Position numbers and translations under genes: made by a program
Shown: positions 26,413 to 35,438 of the stretch, piece by piece
Numbering within the stretch: position 1 is the first letter of the stretch
How the letters are laid out: each line of letters starts with the position of its first letter
Assembly (NCBI RefSeq): GCF_010731855.1
Contig: NZ_AP022620.1
Coordinates: forward strand, 2,046,001-2,110,000
Length of the DNA stretch: 64,000 nt
Reading direction: 5' to 3'
DNA from: Mycolicibacterium anyangense
GTDB lineage: Bacteria > Actinomycetota > Actinomycetes > Mycobacteriales > Mycobacteriaceae
Notes under the pieces: generated by a model
Seen by the model: only the letters and a program-made list of their open reading frames with translations
Database searches by the model: none
Told to the model about the DNA's origin: nothing

Positions 26413-27867
26413 ATGGCAGTGAATGCGCATCCGAGCAGGTCGACCCGGTTTCCAACGGTCGGCGAACAGCTCTACCAGTTGGCCAGCGGAGCGGTGACCT
26501 CCGCCGAACTGGTGCGCCGATCGCTGCATGCGATCACCGTCAGCCAGTCGACGCTCAATGCCTTCCGGGTGGTGCTCACCGAGAGCGCCCTGGCCGAGGC
26601 CGCCGAGGCCGACCGCCGGCGGGCCGCCGGTGAGCAGGCCCCGCTGCTGGGCGTGCCGATCGCGGTCAAGGACGACGTCGACATCGCGGGGGTGCCCACC
26701 TCCTTCGGCACTGCCGGGCGAATCCGGCCCGCCACCGAGGACGCCGAGCTGGTGCGCCGGCTGCGGGCCGCAGGTGCGGTGATCGTCGGCAAGACCAACT
26801 GCTGCGAACTGGGCCAGTGGCCGTTCACCAGCGGCCCGGCGTTCGGCCACACCCGCAACCCATGGTCACGCAAGCACACCCCCGGCGGATCCTCGGGCGG
26901 TAGCGCCGCCGCCGTCGCCGCCGGCCTGGTGGCCGCTGCCATCGGCTCCGACGGGGCCGGCAGTGTGCGGGTACCCGCCGCCTGGACCCATCTGGTCGGT
27001 ATCAAACCGCAACGCGGTCGCATCTCCACCTGGCCGCTGCGCGACCCGTTCAACGGGATCACCGTCAACGGGGTGCTGGCCCGCACCGTGGCCGATGCGG
27101 CGCTGGTACTCGACGCCTGCTCGGGCAACGTCGACGATGACCCGCACCAGCCGCCACCGGTGCGGGTCTCCGATCACGTCGGGGTGGCGCCGGGGTCATT
27201 GCGGGTCGCGGTGTCCACCCGGTTCCCGTTCACCCTCTTCGGGGCCAAGCTTCACCCGGAGATCCGCGCGGCATTGCAGACGATCGCCGATCAACTGGTC
27301 GACCTGGGGCACACGGTGATGGCCGGCAACCCCAACTACGGACTGCGGTTGCCGCTGAGCTTTTTGCCCCGCTCCACCGCCGGGCTGCTGGACTGGGCGG
27401 ACCGGCTCGGCGAGGACGTCACCTTCGACCGCCGCACCGAGGCCAATCTGCGGATGGGGCAGCTGCTGTCGGGCTCGATGCTGCGCTGGGCACGACGTGG
27501 CGAACCGGCGCTGCACCGCCGGGTGGGGGCCATCTTCAATGCCGTCGACGTGGTGCTGGCGCCGACCACCGCGCAGCCGCCACCGCAGGCCCGCCTATTC
27601 GACGATCTCGGCCCCACCGCCACCGACCGGGCGATGATCGCGGCGTGTCCGGTGACCTTCCCGTGGAACGTCCTGGGCTGGCCATCGATCAACATCCCGG
27701 CCGGATTCACCTCCGACGGCCTGCCGATCGGTGTCCAGCTGATGGGTCCGGCCAACAGCGAACCGCTGCTGGTGTCACTGGCCGCCGAGTTGGAGGCGAT
27801 CAACGGCTGGGCCGACAAACAACCCGACGTGTGGTGGAACACGCCGCTGTCCCCCGGCGTCTCCTGA
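26413..27867 (+). CDS. amiA2: Amidase signature family hydrolase (AmiA2-like)
   Basis: A 484-residue amidase. The Ser-cisSer-Lys machinery is visible: AVKDDVDIAGVPT (Lys), GGSSGGSAAAVAAG (cis-Ser) and GSDGAGSVRVPAAW (nucleophile), where the usual GTDxGGSxRxPA is slightly altered to GSDGAGSVRVPA. It should cleave small amides to acid plus ammonia; the substrate is unknown. Start ATG at 26413; TAGTCT lies 10 bases before it. The position between recO and era corresponds to Rv2363. Confidence 0.9.
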   Translation: MAVNAHPSRSTRFPTVGEQLYQLASGAVTSAELVRRSLHAITVSQSTLNAFRVVLTESALAEAAEADRRRAAGEQAPLLGVPIAVKDDVDIAGVPTSFGTAGRIRPATEDAELVRRLRAAGAVIVGKTNCCELGQWPFTSGPAFGHTRNPWSRKHTPGGSSGGSAAAVAAGLVAAAIGSDGAGSVRVPAAWTHLVGIKPQRGRISTWPLRDPFNGITVNGVLARTVADAALVLDACSGNVDDDPHQPPPVRVSDHVGVAPGSLRVAVSTRFPFTLFGAKLHPEIRAALQTIADQLVDLGHTVMAGNPNYGLRLPLSFLPRSTAGLLDWADRLGEDVTFDRRTEANLRMGQLLSGSMLRWARRGEPALHRRVGAIFNAVDVVLAPTTAQPPPQARLFDDLGPTATDRAMIAACPVTFPWNVLGWPSINIPAGFTSDGLPIGVQLMGPANSEPLLVSLAAELEAINGWADKQPDVWWNTPLSPGVS

Positions 27868-27909
27868 ACCTTCCATCACGGCCACGAGCTTCCACCGATC
27901 GATGAATGT

Positions 27910-27928
27910 GCGCCGGATAGCCCGGCGC
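27910..27928 (+). terminator. Stem-loop after amiA2
   Basis: GCGCCGG at 27910-27916 pairs perfectly with CCGGCGC at 27922-27928 over the loop ATAGC. It starts 42 bases after the amiA2 stop and lies before the PGRS-like gene in the same direction, so it probably separates the two transcripts. Confidence 0.6.
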
Positions 27929-27974
27929 CCTGATTGGGTGTGCACCCGGGGCTGCAGTTCATCTGGGGGGAAGA

Positions 27975-29501
27975 ATGACCATTAATCGTTTGATGACTGT
28001 CGGGGTCGCGGCCGGCACCGGGGTAATGATGATGATGCCGCCGGCGGGGGCGCCGTTTCTCGCTTCCACACCTGCGGCGCACGTCCAAACCCATGACGTG
28101 GAGTTGACCGCTTCGGCGAGTGGGTTGCTGGGTTCCGTCGTCGGCTTCTTCATCGGTGACGGAACCCAGACGCGCCCGAACGCGGGGCTTCTGATCGGCA
28201 ACGGATACAGCTACACCTCTGCGGATGACACCTATTGCACGTCGCACGTCTGCAACGGCGGCAACGCCGGATTGTTGTTCGGCAACGGCGGCAGCGGCTG
28301 GAGTGCCACCGCAGGCTCCGGGCTGGCCGCAGGCAATGGCGGAAACGCCGGCTTGCTCGGCGTCGGCAACGCCGGCGATGGCGGCAACGGCGCCAACGCC
28401 GGGTACGTCGCCAATGTGTTGAACCAGGCCGCTACCGCCGGCGGACGGGGTGGTCGCGCCGGATTGCTGGGCAACGGCGGTGCAGGCGGCAACGGCGGTA
28501 CCGATCTTGGTGGCACCGCGCAGACCGGCAACTCGGTGGGCGCCAACGGTGGCGCGGGCGGCCGCGGTGGCCTGCTCTGGGGTGACGGCGGCGCAGGCGG
28601 CGCCGGCGGGGAGGCCCTGGTCCTGAGCCTCGGTATCCAAGGCGCCACCGGCGGCGACGGCGGAGCAGGCGGAGGCACCGGCCTGTTCGGGACGGGCGGC
28701 GCCGGCGGTATGGGCGCCCGCGCCCAATCACCCAATGGCAACGCCACCGGCGGCGCCGGCCGCAACGGCGGTCGCGGTGGACTCGTGTTGGGCAGTGGCG
28801 GCGCCGGCGGCAACGGCGGCGGCTGGACCGCCAGCACTAATCCCGACAACTGGTATCTCACCGGGGTCGTCTCCGGTGACGGGAAGGCGATCGGCGGTCC
28901 CGGCGGCAGCGGCGGCGGGGCGACGATGGGCTCCGGCGGCCAAGCCGGCAACGGCGGAAACGCCGCTACCTCAACCGGCGGTGGTAGTGCCACCGGCGGT
29001 GCCGGCGGCAGCGGCGGTGGTGTTCGGCTCGCCGGCCCGGGCCAGTCCGGTGGTAGCGGTGGCTCTGCCGTGAGCCTCCTCGGTGACACCCAGGGCGGGG
29101 CAGGTGGCGACGGCGGCGCGAGCTTCCTCAGCCTCGTCCGGGCTGCAACCGGAGGCGCGGGCGGACGCGCCACGACAACATCGAACGGCACCGCGACCGC
29201 CAAGGGCGGTCACGGCGGCACCGGCGCCAGAGGTGGGCCGTTCGCTGTCGGCGGCACCGGCGGCACCGGCGGGGCACTCGTGGGCACCGGCCCGTATTCG
29301 AACATTGCCCTTGGTACCGGTGGCACCGGAGGCACCGGCGGCCGAGGCGGCCTCTTCGCCAACGGCGGGACCGGGGGCACCGGCGGCAATGCCAACCAGG
29401 GCGGTTTCCCCGGGACCAAGCCCGGTACAGGCGGCTTCGGCGGCCCGGGTGGCCTCGGCGGCCAACCGGGAGACAGCGGCGCCGACGGCACCACTACGTA
29501 A
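27975..29501 (+). CDS. PGRS-like Gly-rich secreted protein without a PE domain
   Basis: 508 residues. The N-terminus NRLMTVGVAAGTGVMMMMPPAGAPFLAS looks like a Sec signal peptide, followed by AHVQTHDVELTASASG. From about residue 70 the protein is a long run of Gly-Gly-x/Gly-Asn-Gly units (GNGGNAGLL, GGAGG, GGTGG), the pattern of mycobacterial PGRS domains, interrupted by short unique segments. There is no PE domain (no Pro-Glu start). One CTSHVC pair lies near residue 90. A strong SD (GGGGGGAAGA) precedes the ATG. Such repeats form Ca-binding or polyglycine folds in related proteins; the function here is unknown. Confidence 0.8.
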   Translation: MTINRLMTVGVAAGTGVMMMMPPAGAPFLASTPAAHVQTHDVELTASASGLLGSVVGFFIGDGTQTRPNAGLLIGNGYSYTSADDTYCTSHVCNGGNAGLLFGNGGSGWSATAGSGLAAGNGGNAGLLGVGNAGDGGNGANAGYVANVLNQAATAGGRGGRAGLLGNGGAGGNGGTDLGGTAQTGNSVGANGGAGGRGGLLWGDGGAGGAGGEALVLSLGIQGATGGDGGAGGGTGLFGTGGAGGMGARAQSPNGNATGGAGRNGGRGGLVLGSGGAGGNGGGWTASTNPDNWYLTGVVSGDGKAIGGPGGSGGGATMGSGGQAGNGGNAATSTGGGSATGGAGGSGGGVRLAGPGQSGGSGGSAVSLLGDTQGGAGGDGGASFLSLVRAATGGAGGRATTTSNGTATAKGGHGGTGARGGPFAVGGTGGTGGALVGTGPYSNIALGTGGTGGTGGRGGLFANGGTGGTGGNANQGGFPGTKPGTGGFGGPGGLGGQPGDSGADGTTT

Positions 29502-29569
29502 AGCCGCCGATCGCCGCGGCTTGCGCGGAAACAGAAGGTGCAGGCGGCCCGCCGAGGAAGATCAGGCCT

Positions 29570-30157
29570 ATGGATGCAGCGCCGAGATTCAGTGGAGTCA
29601 GGTCGCGATTCGTGCGGGTCGATGGGCCGGCACACCATCCTTGGAAGACCGGCGGCGTCACAGTCGATCTACCCGTGATCGTCAACTGGGTCCACACTGA
29701 TCCCACCACTGGCGACACAACGGTACGGATCAATGCGCGAGTAGATCTCATCGATGGCAAGCCGCAGATCGTCGAGATGTCTCTGCTCGCACCGGACGGT
29801 CTGGACCTCGCTACGCTCCAGCAGGAGTTTCGCTGGGCCTCGCCGTTGACTGCCGTCACGGGAATCCTGCCCCGACTCATCGCCGCCGGGTCGGACCCAT
29901 TCGCCACCGACCTTCCGTTGACCGGATTCCCGGCTGTCGCCGTCCAACCCCTCCGCTGCCGCCGCATGCTCACCGACGAATTCCTGAACACGATCGCCCA
30001 CGAGTACCTGGTCCGGGGTCGCGGCTATACCGCGAGCTTGGCTCAGGAGTACTGCGTGAGTCCGCGAACGGTGGTTAGCTGGGTCGAAAAAGCGCGTGCC
30101 CGAGGGATTCTCAGCGCACCTCCCACCCGTGGCGCTACGGGCGGCAAGATCCTGTGA
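29570..30157 (+). CDS. Orphan protein with C-terminal helix-turn-helix
   Basis: 195 residues, family not recognised. The first ~120 residues contain beta-like segments (VDLPVIVNWVHTDPTTGDTTVRINARVDLIDGKPQIVEMSLLA). The last ~65, FLNTIAHEYLVRGRGYTASLAQEYCVSPRTVVSWVEKARARGIL, form a clear HTH with a spacer helix in front, a layout seen in actinobacterial proteins of accessory regions. GAGGAAG lies ten bases before the ATG. Codon use is visibly less GC-rich than in neighbouring era, suggesting acquisition. It converges on era. Confidence 0.65.
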   Translation: MDAAPRFSGVRSRFVRVDGPAHHPWKTGGVTVDLPVIVNWVHTDPTTGDTTVRINARVDLIDGKPQIVEMSLLAPDGLDLATLQQEFRWASPLTAVTGILPRLIAAGSDPFATDLPLTGFPAVAVQPLRCRRMLTDEFLNTIAHEYLVRGRGYTASLAQEYCVSPRTVVSWVEKARARGILSAPPTRGATGGKIL

Positions 30158-30179
30158 GGCCTCGTTTGGCCGCAGAGAT

Positions 30180-31085
30180 CTAGAAGCCTAGCCGTCCAAG
30201 CTGTTTGGGGTCACGCTGCCAGTTCTTGGCGATCTTGACGCGCAGGTCCAGGTACACCTTGGTGCCGAGCAGCTTCTCGATCTGGGTCCGCGCAACGGTA
30301 CCGACCTCCTTGAGCCGGGCGCCGCCCTTGCCGATCACGATGCCCTTCTGGCTGTCGCGCTCCACGTAAAGCACCGCGTGCACGTCGATGAGGTCGTCCC
30401 GGTCTTCGCGCTGTTCGATCTCCTCGATGACCACGGCCAGCGAGTGCGGCAACTCGTCTCGCACACCCTCGAGCGCGGCTTCCCGGATGAGCTCGGCCAT
30501 CAGCACTTCTTCCGGCTCGTCGGTGAGTTCACCGTCGGGGTAGAACGCCGGGCCGGGCGGCAGCTGGCCGGCCAGCACGTCGATCAGGACGTCGACCTGC
30601 TGGCCGGTGGTGGCCGACACCGGGACGATCTCGGCGGCGGTGTCCCCGACCAGTTCGTGCACGGCGATGAGCTGTTCGGCCACTTTGTCTTTGGCCACTT
30701 TGTCGATCTTGGTGACGATCACGACCAGCGTGGTCCGGGGCGCCACGGCCCGGATCTGTTCGTAGATCCACCGATCACCGGGGCCGATCGGTTCGTCGGC
30801 CGGGATGCACAGGCCGATGACGTCGACCTCGGAGTAGGTGTCGCGCACCAGGTCGTTGAGGCGCTTGCCCAGCAGGGTGCGCGGCCGGTGCAGCCCGGGG
30901 GTGTCGACCAGGACGATCTGGAACTGCTCGCGGTGCACGATGCCACGGATGGTGTGCCGGGTGGTCTGCGGCCGGTTGGAGGTGATCGCGACCTTGGCAC
31001 CCACCAGGGCGTTGGTCAGCGTCGACTTGCCGGTGTTCGGACGACCGACGAAACAGACGAAGCCGGAACGGAATTCGTCGCTCAC
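30180..31085 (-). CDS. era: GTPase Era
   Basis: A 301-residue GTPase for 16S rRNA processing and 30S assembly. G-motifs: GRPNTGKSTL (G1), DTPG (G3), TKID (G4), and a G5 region with SATTG. The C-terminal KH domain reads EIEQREDRDDLIDVHAVLYVERDSQKGIVIGKGGARLKEVG. The GTG start at 31085 overlaps the stop of the preceding pseudo-cytidine deaminase gene. It is the last gene of the phoH-ybeY-corC-cdd-like-era operon. Confidence 0.96.
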   Translation of the reverse strand: MSDEFRSGFVCFVGRPNTGKSTLTNALVGAKVAITSNRPQTTRHTIRGIVHREQFQIVLVDTPGLHRPRTLLGKRLNDLVRDTYSEVDVIGLCIPADEPIGPGDRWIYEQIRAVAPRTTLVVIVTKIDKVAKDKVAEQLIAVHELVGDTAAEIVPVSATTGQQVDVLIDVLAGQLPPGPAFYPDGELTDEPEEVLMAELIREAALEGVRDELPHSLAVVIEEIEQREDRDDLIDVHAVLYVERDSQKGIVIGKGGARLKEVGTVARTQIEKLLGTKVYLDLRVKIAKNWQRDPKQLGRLGF

Positions 31086-31399
31086 TGCGGCGTCCCGGCC
31101 CGGTCGGTGACGATGACGGCCGCCTGCGGCGAGAGTTCCCGCACGGCCGCCACACCGTCGTCGTCGGCGCTGCCGCCCAGCAGGACCGCCGCCTCCAGAC
31201 CTGTCGCACCGCTGGACACCGCGGCGGCCACGGCGGCCTGCAACGCGGTCAGCTGCAGCGCCGCCAGCGCCACGGGGGCACCGGCATAGGTGCGTCCGTC
31301 CAGATCGCGCACCGCCGCGCCCTGGGCGGCCTCGGCCCGGGCCATCGCGCCACGGGCGAGCACCACCAGTTTGGCGTCTTCGGCGTCGAGCTCAGTCAT
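31082..31399 (-). CDS. Degenerate cytidine deaminase-like protein (Rv2365c-like)
   Basis: 105 residues. The sequence aligns by eye with a small cytidine deaminase: [35 protein letters not shown] corresponds to the stretch that normally carries (A/G)xNVExxxY and CAE. Here the catalytic Glu segment NVE has become PVA and CAE has become ALQ; the later PCxxC zinc ligands are also absent. The fold may be kept without deaminase activity. Gene order supports the origin: in Bacillus cdd lies next to era. It overlaps corC by 8 bases and era by 4. Confidence 0.75.
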   Translation of the reverse strand: MTELDAEDAKLVVLARGAMARAEAAQGAAVRDLDGRTYAGAPVALAALQLTALQAAVAAAVSSGATGLEAAVLLGGSADDDGVAAVRELSPQAAVIVTDRAGTPQ

Positions 31400-32684
31400 C
31401 GGTCACCTCGTTCTCCCGTTCCGTTCTGCTCACCAGAACGGTTTCGATCCGCACCCGGCCACGGTGGTCGCGGCCGCCCTCGGCGCGCAGCCGCAGCCCG
31501 TGCGACTCCACTTCGGCGCCGGGCAGCGGGACGCGACCCAGCTCCAGGGCCACCAGCCCGCCGACGGTGTCGACGTCGAGATCCTCTTCGAACTCGACGT
31601 CGTAGAGCTCACCGACGTCCTCGATCGGCAGCCGCGCCGACACCCGGAACGTGTTGTCGCCCAACTCCTCCACCGGAGCCACCTCGTGGGTGTCATACTC
31701 GTCGGCGATCTCGCCGACGATCTCCTCGAGGACGTCTTCGATGGTGACCAGCCCGGCGATGGCGCCGTACTCGTCGACCAGCAGGGCCATGTGGTTGCGA
31801 TCGCGCTGCATCTCACGCAGCAGTTCGTCGAGTGGCTTGGAGTCCGGGACGAACACCGCGGGGCGCATCACCTCGGAGACCGTGGTGTCGCGCCCGCTGT
31901 TGGTCGAGTAATAGGTGCGCTGCACAAGATCTTTGAGGTAGACCACGCCGATGACGTCGTCGACGTTCTCACCGATCACCGGGATCCGGGAGTGACCGCT
32001 GCGCACCGCCAACGACGTGGCTTGACCGGCAGTCTTGTCGCTCTCGATCCACACCATCTCGGTGCGCGGCACCATGACCTCACGGGCCGGGGTGTCGCCG
32101 AGTTCGAACACCGACTGGATCATCCGGCGCTCGTCGTCGGCCACCACACCGCGCTGCTGGGCCAGGTCCACGACCTCGCGCAGCTCGATCTCGGAGGCGA
32201 ACGGCCCGTTGCGGAAGCCGCGACCCGGTGTGACGGCGTTGCCGAGCAGGATCAGCAGCCGGCTGATCGGCGTGAGCAGTACCGAGATCGCTTGCAGCGG
32301 AACCGCCGACGCCAGCGCGATCGTGTACGCGTTCTGCCGCCCGACGGTGCGCGGTCCCACCCCGATCACCACGAAGCTGGCGATCGTCATGATGCCCGCA
32401 GCAGCCACCAGACCCCAGGTCAACCCCAGGTCATCCCACAGGAAGGCGACCAGCAGCACGGTGGCGGCCGACTCGCAGGCGATACGCAGCAGGACGACGA
32501 GGTTGATGTAGCGCGGCCGCTCGGCCATCACCCGAGCCAGCCGCAGCGCCCCGGGGCGTTCGTCGCGCACCAGTTCCTCGACGCGGGCCACCGATACGGT
32601 GCTGATCGCGGCGTCGATGGCGGCGAACAGGCCGCCCATCGCGATGAGGGCGATAGCGCCCAGGAGCGGGCCGAGTCCGGTCAC
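31392..32684 (-). CDS. HlyC/CorC family membrane protein with CBS pair
   Basis: 430 residues. Order: an N-terminal DUF21/CNNM membrane domain with 3-4 helices (to about residue 140), a tandem CBS pair ([14 protein letters not shown]...[67 protein letters not shown]), and a C-terminal CorC/HlyC domain ([18 protein letters not shown]...[19 protein letters not shown]). Relatives are linked to magnesium or cobalt efflux. The GTG start at 32684 overlaps the ybeY stop (GTGA). The position matches Rv2366c. Confidence 0.92.
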   Translation of the reverse strand: MTGLGPLLGAIALIAMGGLFAAIDAAISTVSVARVEELVRDERPGALRLARVMAERPRYINLVVLLRIACESAATVLLVAFLWDDLGLTWGLVAAAGIMTIASFVVIGVGPRTVGRQNAYTIALASAVPLQAISVLLTPISRLLILLGNAVTPGRGFRNGPFASEIELREVVDLAQQRGVVADDERRMIQSVFELGDTPAREVMVPRTEMVWIESDKTAGQATSLAVRSGHSRIPVIGENVDDVIGVVYLKDLVQRTYYSTNSGRDTTVSEVMRPAVFVPDSKPLDELLREMQRDRNHMALLVDEYGAIAGLVTIEDVLEEIVGEIADEYDTHEVAPVEELGDNTFRVSARLPIEDVGELYDVEFEEDLDVDTVGGLVALELGRVPLPGAEVESHGLRLRAEGGRDHRGRVRIETVLVSRTERENEVTDD

Positions 32685-33217
32685 GGTTCGTCGAAATACC
32701 GCGACTTGTCGAGCAGTCGCCGGTCCTTCTCGTTCTGGCGGTCGTGGTGGTAGGACTCCACCTGTTCGGCCACCCACTCCTCGAGCAGCTGACGTTGCAG
32801 GGCGAACATCTCTCTTTCCTCGTCCGGCTCGGCGTGGTCGTAGCCGAGCAGGTGCAGCACACCGTGCACGGTCAGCAGCGCCAGTTCTTGGCCGAGGGTG
32901 TGACCGGCTGCGGCGGCCTGCCCGGCGGCGAACTCCGGGCACAGCACGATGTCACCGAGCATCGACGGGCCGGGCTCCGGCGCATCGGGCCGCCCCCCGG
33001 GCTCGAGCTCGTCCATCGGGAAACTCATCACGTCGGTGGGGCCGGGCAGGTCCATCCACCGCATGTGCAGATCGGCCATCGCGTTGGTGTCGAGCAACAC
33101 CATCGACAGTTCGGCGGCCGGGTTGACGTCCATCTTGCGGATCACGAAGCGGGCGACGCTGATCAGTTCCTCTTCGGAAACGTCGAGGCCGGATTCGTTG
33201 GATACCTCGATGGTCAT
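32681..33217 (-). CDS. ybeY: Endoribonuclease YbeY
   Basis: 178 residues, UPF0054 family. The zinc site [17 protein letters not shown] is complete (three His). It trims the 3' end of 16S rRNA and takes part in ribosome quality control. The Asp/Glu-rich segment around [10 protein letters not shown] is typical. Its partner genes era and phoH are in the same operon, the usual bacterial arrangement. The C-terminus is extended by about 20 polar residues beyond the enzymatic core. Confidence 0.95.
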   Translation of the reverse strand: MTIEVSNESGLDVSEEELISVARFVIRKMDVNPAAELSMVLLDTNAMADLHMRWMDLPGPTDVMSFPMDELEPGGRPDAPEPGPSMLGDIVLCPEFAAGQAAAAGHTLGQELALLTVHGVLHLLGYDHAEPDEEREMFALQRQLLEEWVAEQVESYHHDRQNEKDRRLLDKSRYFDEP

Positions 33218-33232
33218 GGTGTGGCCTGCCGC

Positions 33233-35338
33233 CTAACGTCGGGGCGAGCGCCGTTGCGCCCGGTTCATCAGAGCCGGTTGTTCGGCCTTGGCGTATGCGT
33301 CGACGATCTCGGAGACCAGCCGGTGGCGCACCACGTCGGCACTGGTGAGCTGGGCGAAGTGGATATCGTCGATTCCATCGAGGATCTCCGCGGCCGCACG
33401 AAGACCGGACTTGGCGCCACCGGGCAGGTCGACCTGCGTAACATCGCCCGTCACAACGATTTTCGAGCCGAATCCGAGCCTGGTCAGGAACATCTTCATC
33501 TGTTCGGCAGTGGTGTTCTGCGCCTCGTCGAGAATGATGAAGGCATCATTGAGGGTGTTGTGGGTAAGCAGGAAGTCCTCAGTGACATAAAGCGAATCCT
33601 CGGCTGCGACACGGATGCAGACGGCCTCTTCAGTGCCCGCAGGTTCGATGCTGTGGATATAGCGCTTCGGGTGACCGCCCCCGGTCGCGTCATACTTCGC
33701 GGCCTTGCGGGCCAATCGGAATGGAGCAAGGCCCTCCGGCAGTCGAATGTCGACGACATGTGCATCAGACCGGTATGCGACCGCTCTCCCGCGAGCAAGG
33801 CCGGGCTTGCGACCCTCGGCCTTACGGGTGCGGCAGTAGGCGATGCCGCCGAGCGAACGGACCAGAAAGATGACGTCATCCCGAAGCTGGTCAGAGACCG
33901 TGGCGTATTGGATCCGGCATGTGCGACCCAGCTGCGTAACGGGACCCCCGTCGGTGTCAAGCAATCCCTGTAGCACCGCGAGTCGAATGTCGGCGGAGTT
34001 GAGTAGGTAGTCCTCCGGGACGAACTTGGTACTCGATCGTCTGCCGTCAAGTCCGAGGCGGCGCATCGCTCCAGTAACGGGATTCTCGATTGTGATCACG
34101 TCGCCGGGTTTCCGGATCCGGTTAAGGACGTAATCGACCTCGGTCTTCTGCCGTGCTTGGACGCCGGGGATGAGGTCAGTCAGCGCCTGCGCCAGTTCGG
34201 GATCTGTGGTGGCGAACGTCGGTGTGGCTCGGCAACTGAAGCAGCCGTCACCCAGCAGGAGTCCCAACGCATATGGGTCGAGCGGTACCGAGCGGGACTC
34301 GAATGCAACAGGCGCACCGAGTAGCGGCAACTCGTAGCGATGGGCATGCGCTGCCCAAAGGTTGCCAATCATTTCCTTGGTCTCGAGCACCCTGGCGGGC
34401 CGATTTCGGCGTCGGTCACTTGCGGTATAGACCGCCCACAGGTGGTCACCGGATGCGAGGGTTGACGATCCGTCCTGGGTGTGGACCCGGTAGATCTCTT
34501 TGAAACCCTGGGGATAGGTCCCGAGGACCTCGGTCGGGCTGCCATTCGAGCCGATGACGAAGTCGCCGACCACAAGCTCACCGATCGGACGGAAGCCGGC
34601 GGGCGTCAACACTTTAGTGGACAGGGGCTGCGCGCGACCCCGCATATAGGCCAGGGGCGCAACCTCGATCACGCCGGCGGCCATCAGCTTCGGGATGGCC
34701 GCGGGATCCATCATGTCGTGCAGCGCATCGTAGAGCGGCCGCAGATACGGGTCGATCTTCTCGCTCAGCGTGCCCGGCAGAAAGCCAAGGCGCTCACCGG
34801 CTTCCACCGCAGGGCGGGTCAGGATGATCCGGTTGACCTGCTTGGTCTGCAGTGCGCTGACGGCCTTGGCCATCGCCAGATAGGTCTTGCCGGTACCGGC
34901 CGGGCCGATGCCGAACACGATGGTGTTGGCGTCGATGGCATCGACGTAGCGTTTCTGGTTGAGCGTCTTGGGCCGGATGGTCTTGCCGCGCCGGGACAGG
35001 ATGTCCAGGCTCAGCACCTCGGCCGGGGATTCGTCGTCGGCCCCGGACACCATGGCCACGCTGCGGCGGACCGCGTCGGGGGTCAGGCTCTGGCCGCCGG
35101 CGACGATCGCGATCAATTCGGAGATGACCCGCTCGGCCAGTGCGACGTCGGCGGCGTCACCGGCCATCGAGACGGTGTTGCCGCGCACGTGGACGTCGGC
35201 CGACAGGCTCTTCTCCAGGGTGCGCAAATTCTCGTCGGCAGAACCCAGAAGGCCCACCACGAGGTCGGGCGGAACAGTCATGCTGCTGCGCACCTGGCTG
35301 TGATCAGGGCGAGCAGCGGTCGTCTCGCGGGGCGTCAC
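33233..35338 (-). CDS. phoH: PhoH-like ATPase interrupted by an intein
   Basis: 701 codons, of which 342 are host protein. The N-extein (residues 1-235) includes the Walker A motif GPAGTGKT near 145-152; the C-extein (595-701) starts TLNDAFIILDEAQNTT, the Walker B region. Without the insert the junction reads MRGR-TLNDAF, as in other mycobacterial PhoH1 proteins, so removal restores a complete protein. PhoH proteins are RNA-associated ATPases/helicases often found with YbeY. GTG start at 35338. First gene of the phoH-ybeY-corC-cdd-like-era operon, 15 bases from ybeY. Confidence 0.93.
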   Translation of the reverse strand: MTPRETTAARPDHSQVRSSMTVPPDLVVGLLGSADENLRTLEKSLSADVHVRGNTVSMAGDAADVALAERVISELIAIVAGGQSLTPDAVRRSVAMVSGADDESPAEVLSLDILSRRGKTIRPKTLNQKRYVDAIDANTIVFGIGPAGTGKTYLAMAKAVSALQTKQVNRIILTRPAVEAGERLGFLPGTLSEKIDPYLRPLYDALHDMMDPAAIPKLMAAGVIEVAPLAYMRGRAQPLSTKVLTPAGFRPIGELVVGDFVIGSNGSPTEVLGTYPQGFKEIYRVHTQDGSSTLASGDHLWAVYTASDRRRNRPARVLETKEMIGNLWAAHAHRYELPLLGAPVAFESRSVPLDPYALGLLLGDGCFSCRATPTFATTDPELAQALTDLIPGVQARQKTEVDYVLNRIRKPGDVITIENPVTGAMRRLGLDGRRSSTKFVPEDYLLNSADIRLAVLQGLLDTDGGPVTQLGRTCRIQYATVSDQLRDDVIFLVRSLGGIAYCRTRKAEGRKPGLARGRAVAYRSDAHVVDIRLPEGLAPFRLARKAAKYDATGGGHPKRYIHSIEPAGTEEAVCIRVAAEDSLYVTEDFLLTHNTLNDAFIILDEAQNTTAEQMKMFLTRLGFGSKIVVTGDVTQVDLPGGAKSGLRAAAEILDGIDDIHFAQLTSADVVRHRLVSEIVDAYAKAEQPALMNRAQRRSPRR
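33557..34633 (-). mobile_element. Class 3-type intein with LAGLIDADG homing endonuclease inside PhoH
   Basis: 359 residues, host positions 236-594. It begins with Ala, not Cys/Ser, and ends Thr-His-Asn before a Thr. The class 3 triad is complete: Trp66 two residues after the block B His (GDHLW), Cys339 at the block F position where other inteins have Asp (EAVCIRV), and Thr357 before the terminal HN. Two dodecapeptide motifs, YALGLLLGDGC (121-131) and LQGLLDTDGG (221-230), mark a LAGLIDADG endonuclease. The insertion point is directly before Walker B, a highly conserved site typical for inteins. Base composition is lower in GC than the exteins. Confidence 0.93.
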
Positions 35339-35374
35339 GTGGTCTTCGAAGCCTGCTTTCTGGGTTTTTCCGAC

Positions 35375-35389
35375 GGGGTCAGAAACCCC
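35375..35389. terminator. Small hairpin between rsmE and phoH
   Basis: GGGGT and ACCCC flank the loop CAGAA. An overlapping alternative stem can form between CTGGGTTT about 20 bases before and AAACCCCAG with one bulge. The spot lies between the end of rsmE and the start of phoH, so it could be a weak terminator or a leader structure. No T-run follows. Confidence 0.3.
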
Positions 35390-35438
35390 AGTTTACCGCT
35401 CTGCCCGACGACGCACCCGCGGGTTTGCTGGCACCAGG

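Noticed and set aside
28250..29450. Dense short repeats that look like a tandem or CRISPR-like array
   Set aside because: They are coding repeats of Gly-Gly-x units with irregular spacing and no spacers; no cas genes are nearby.
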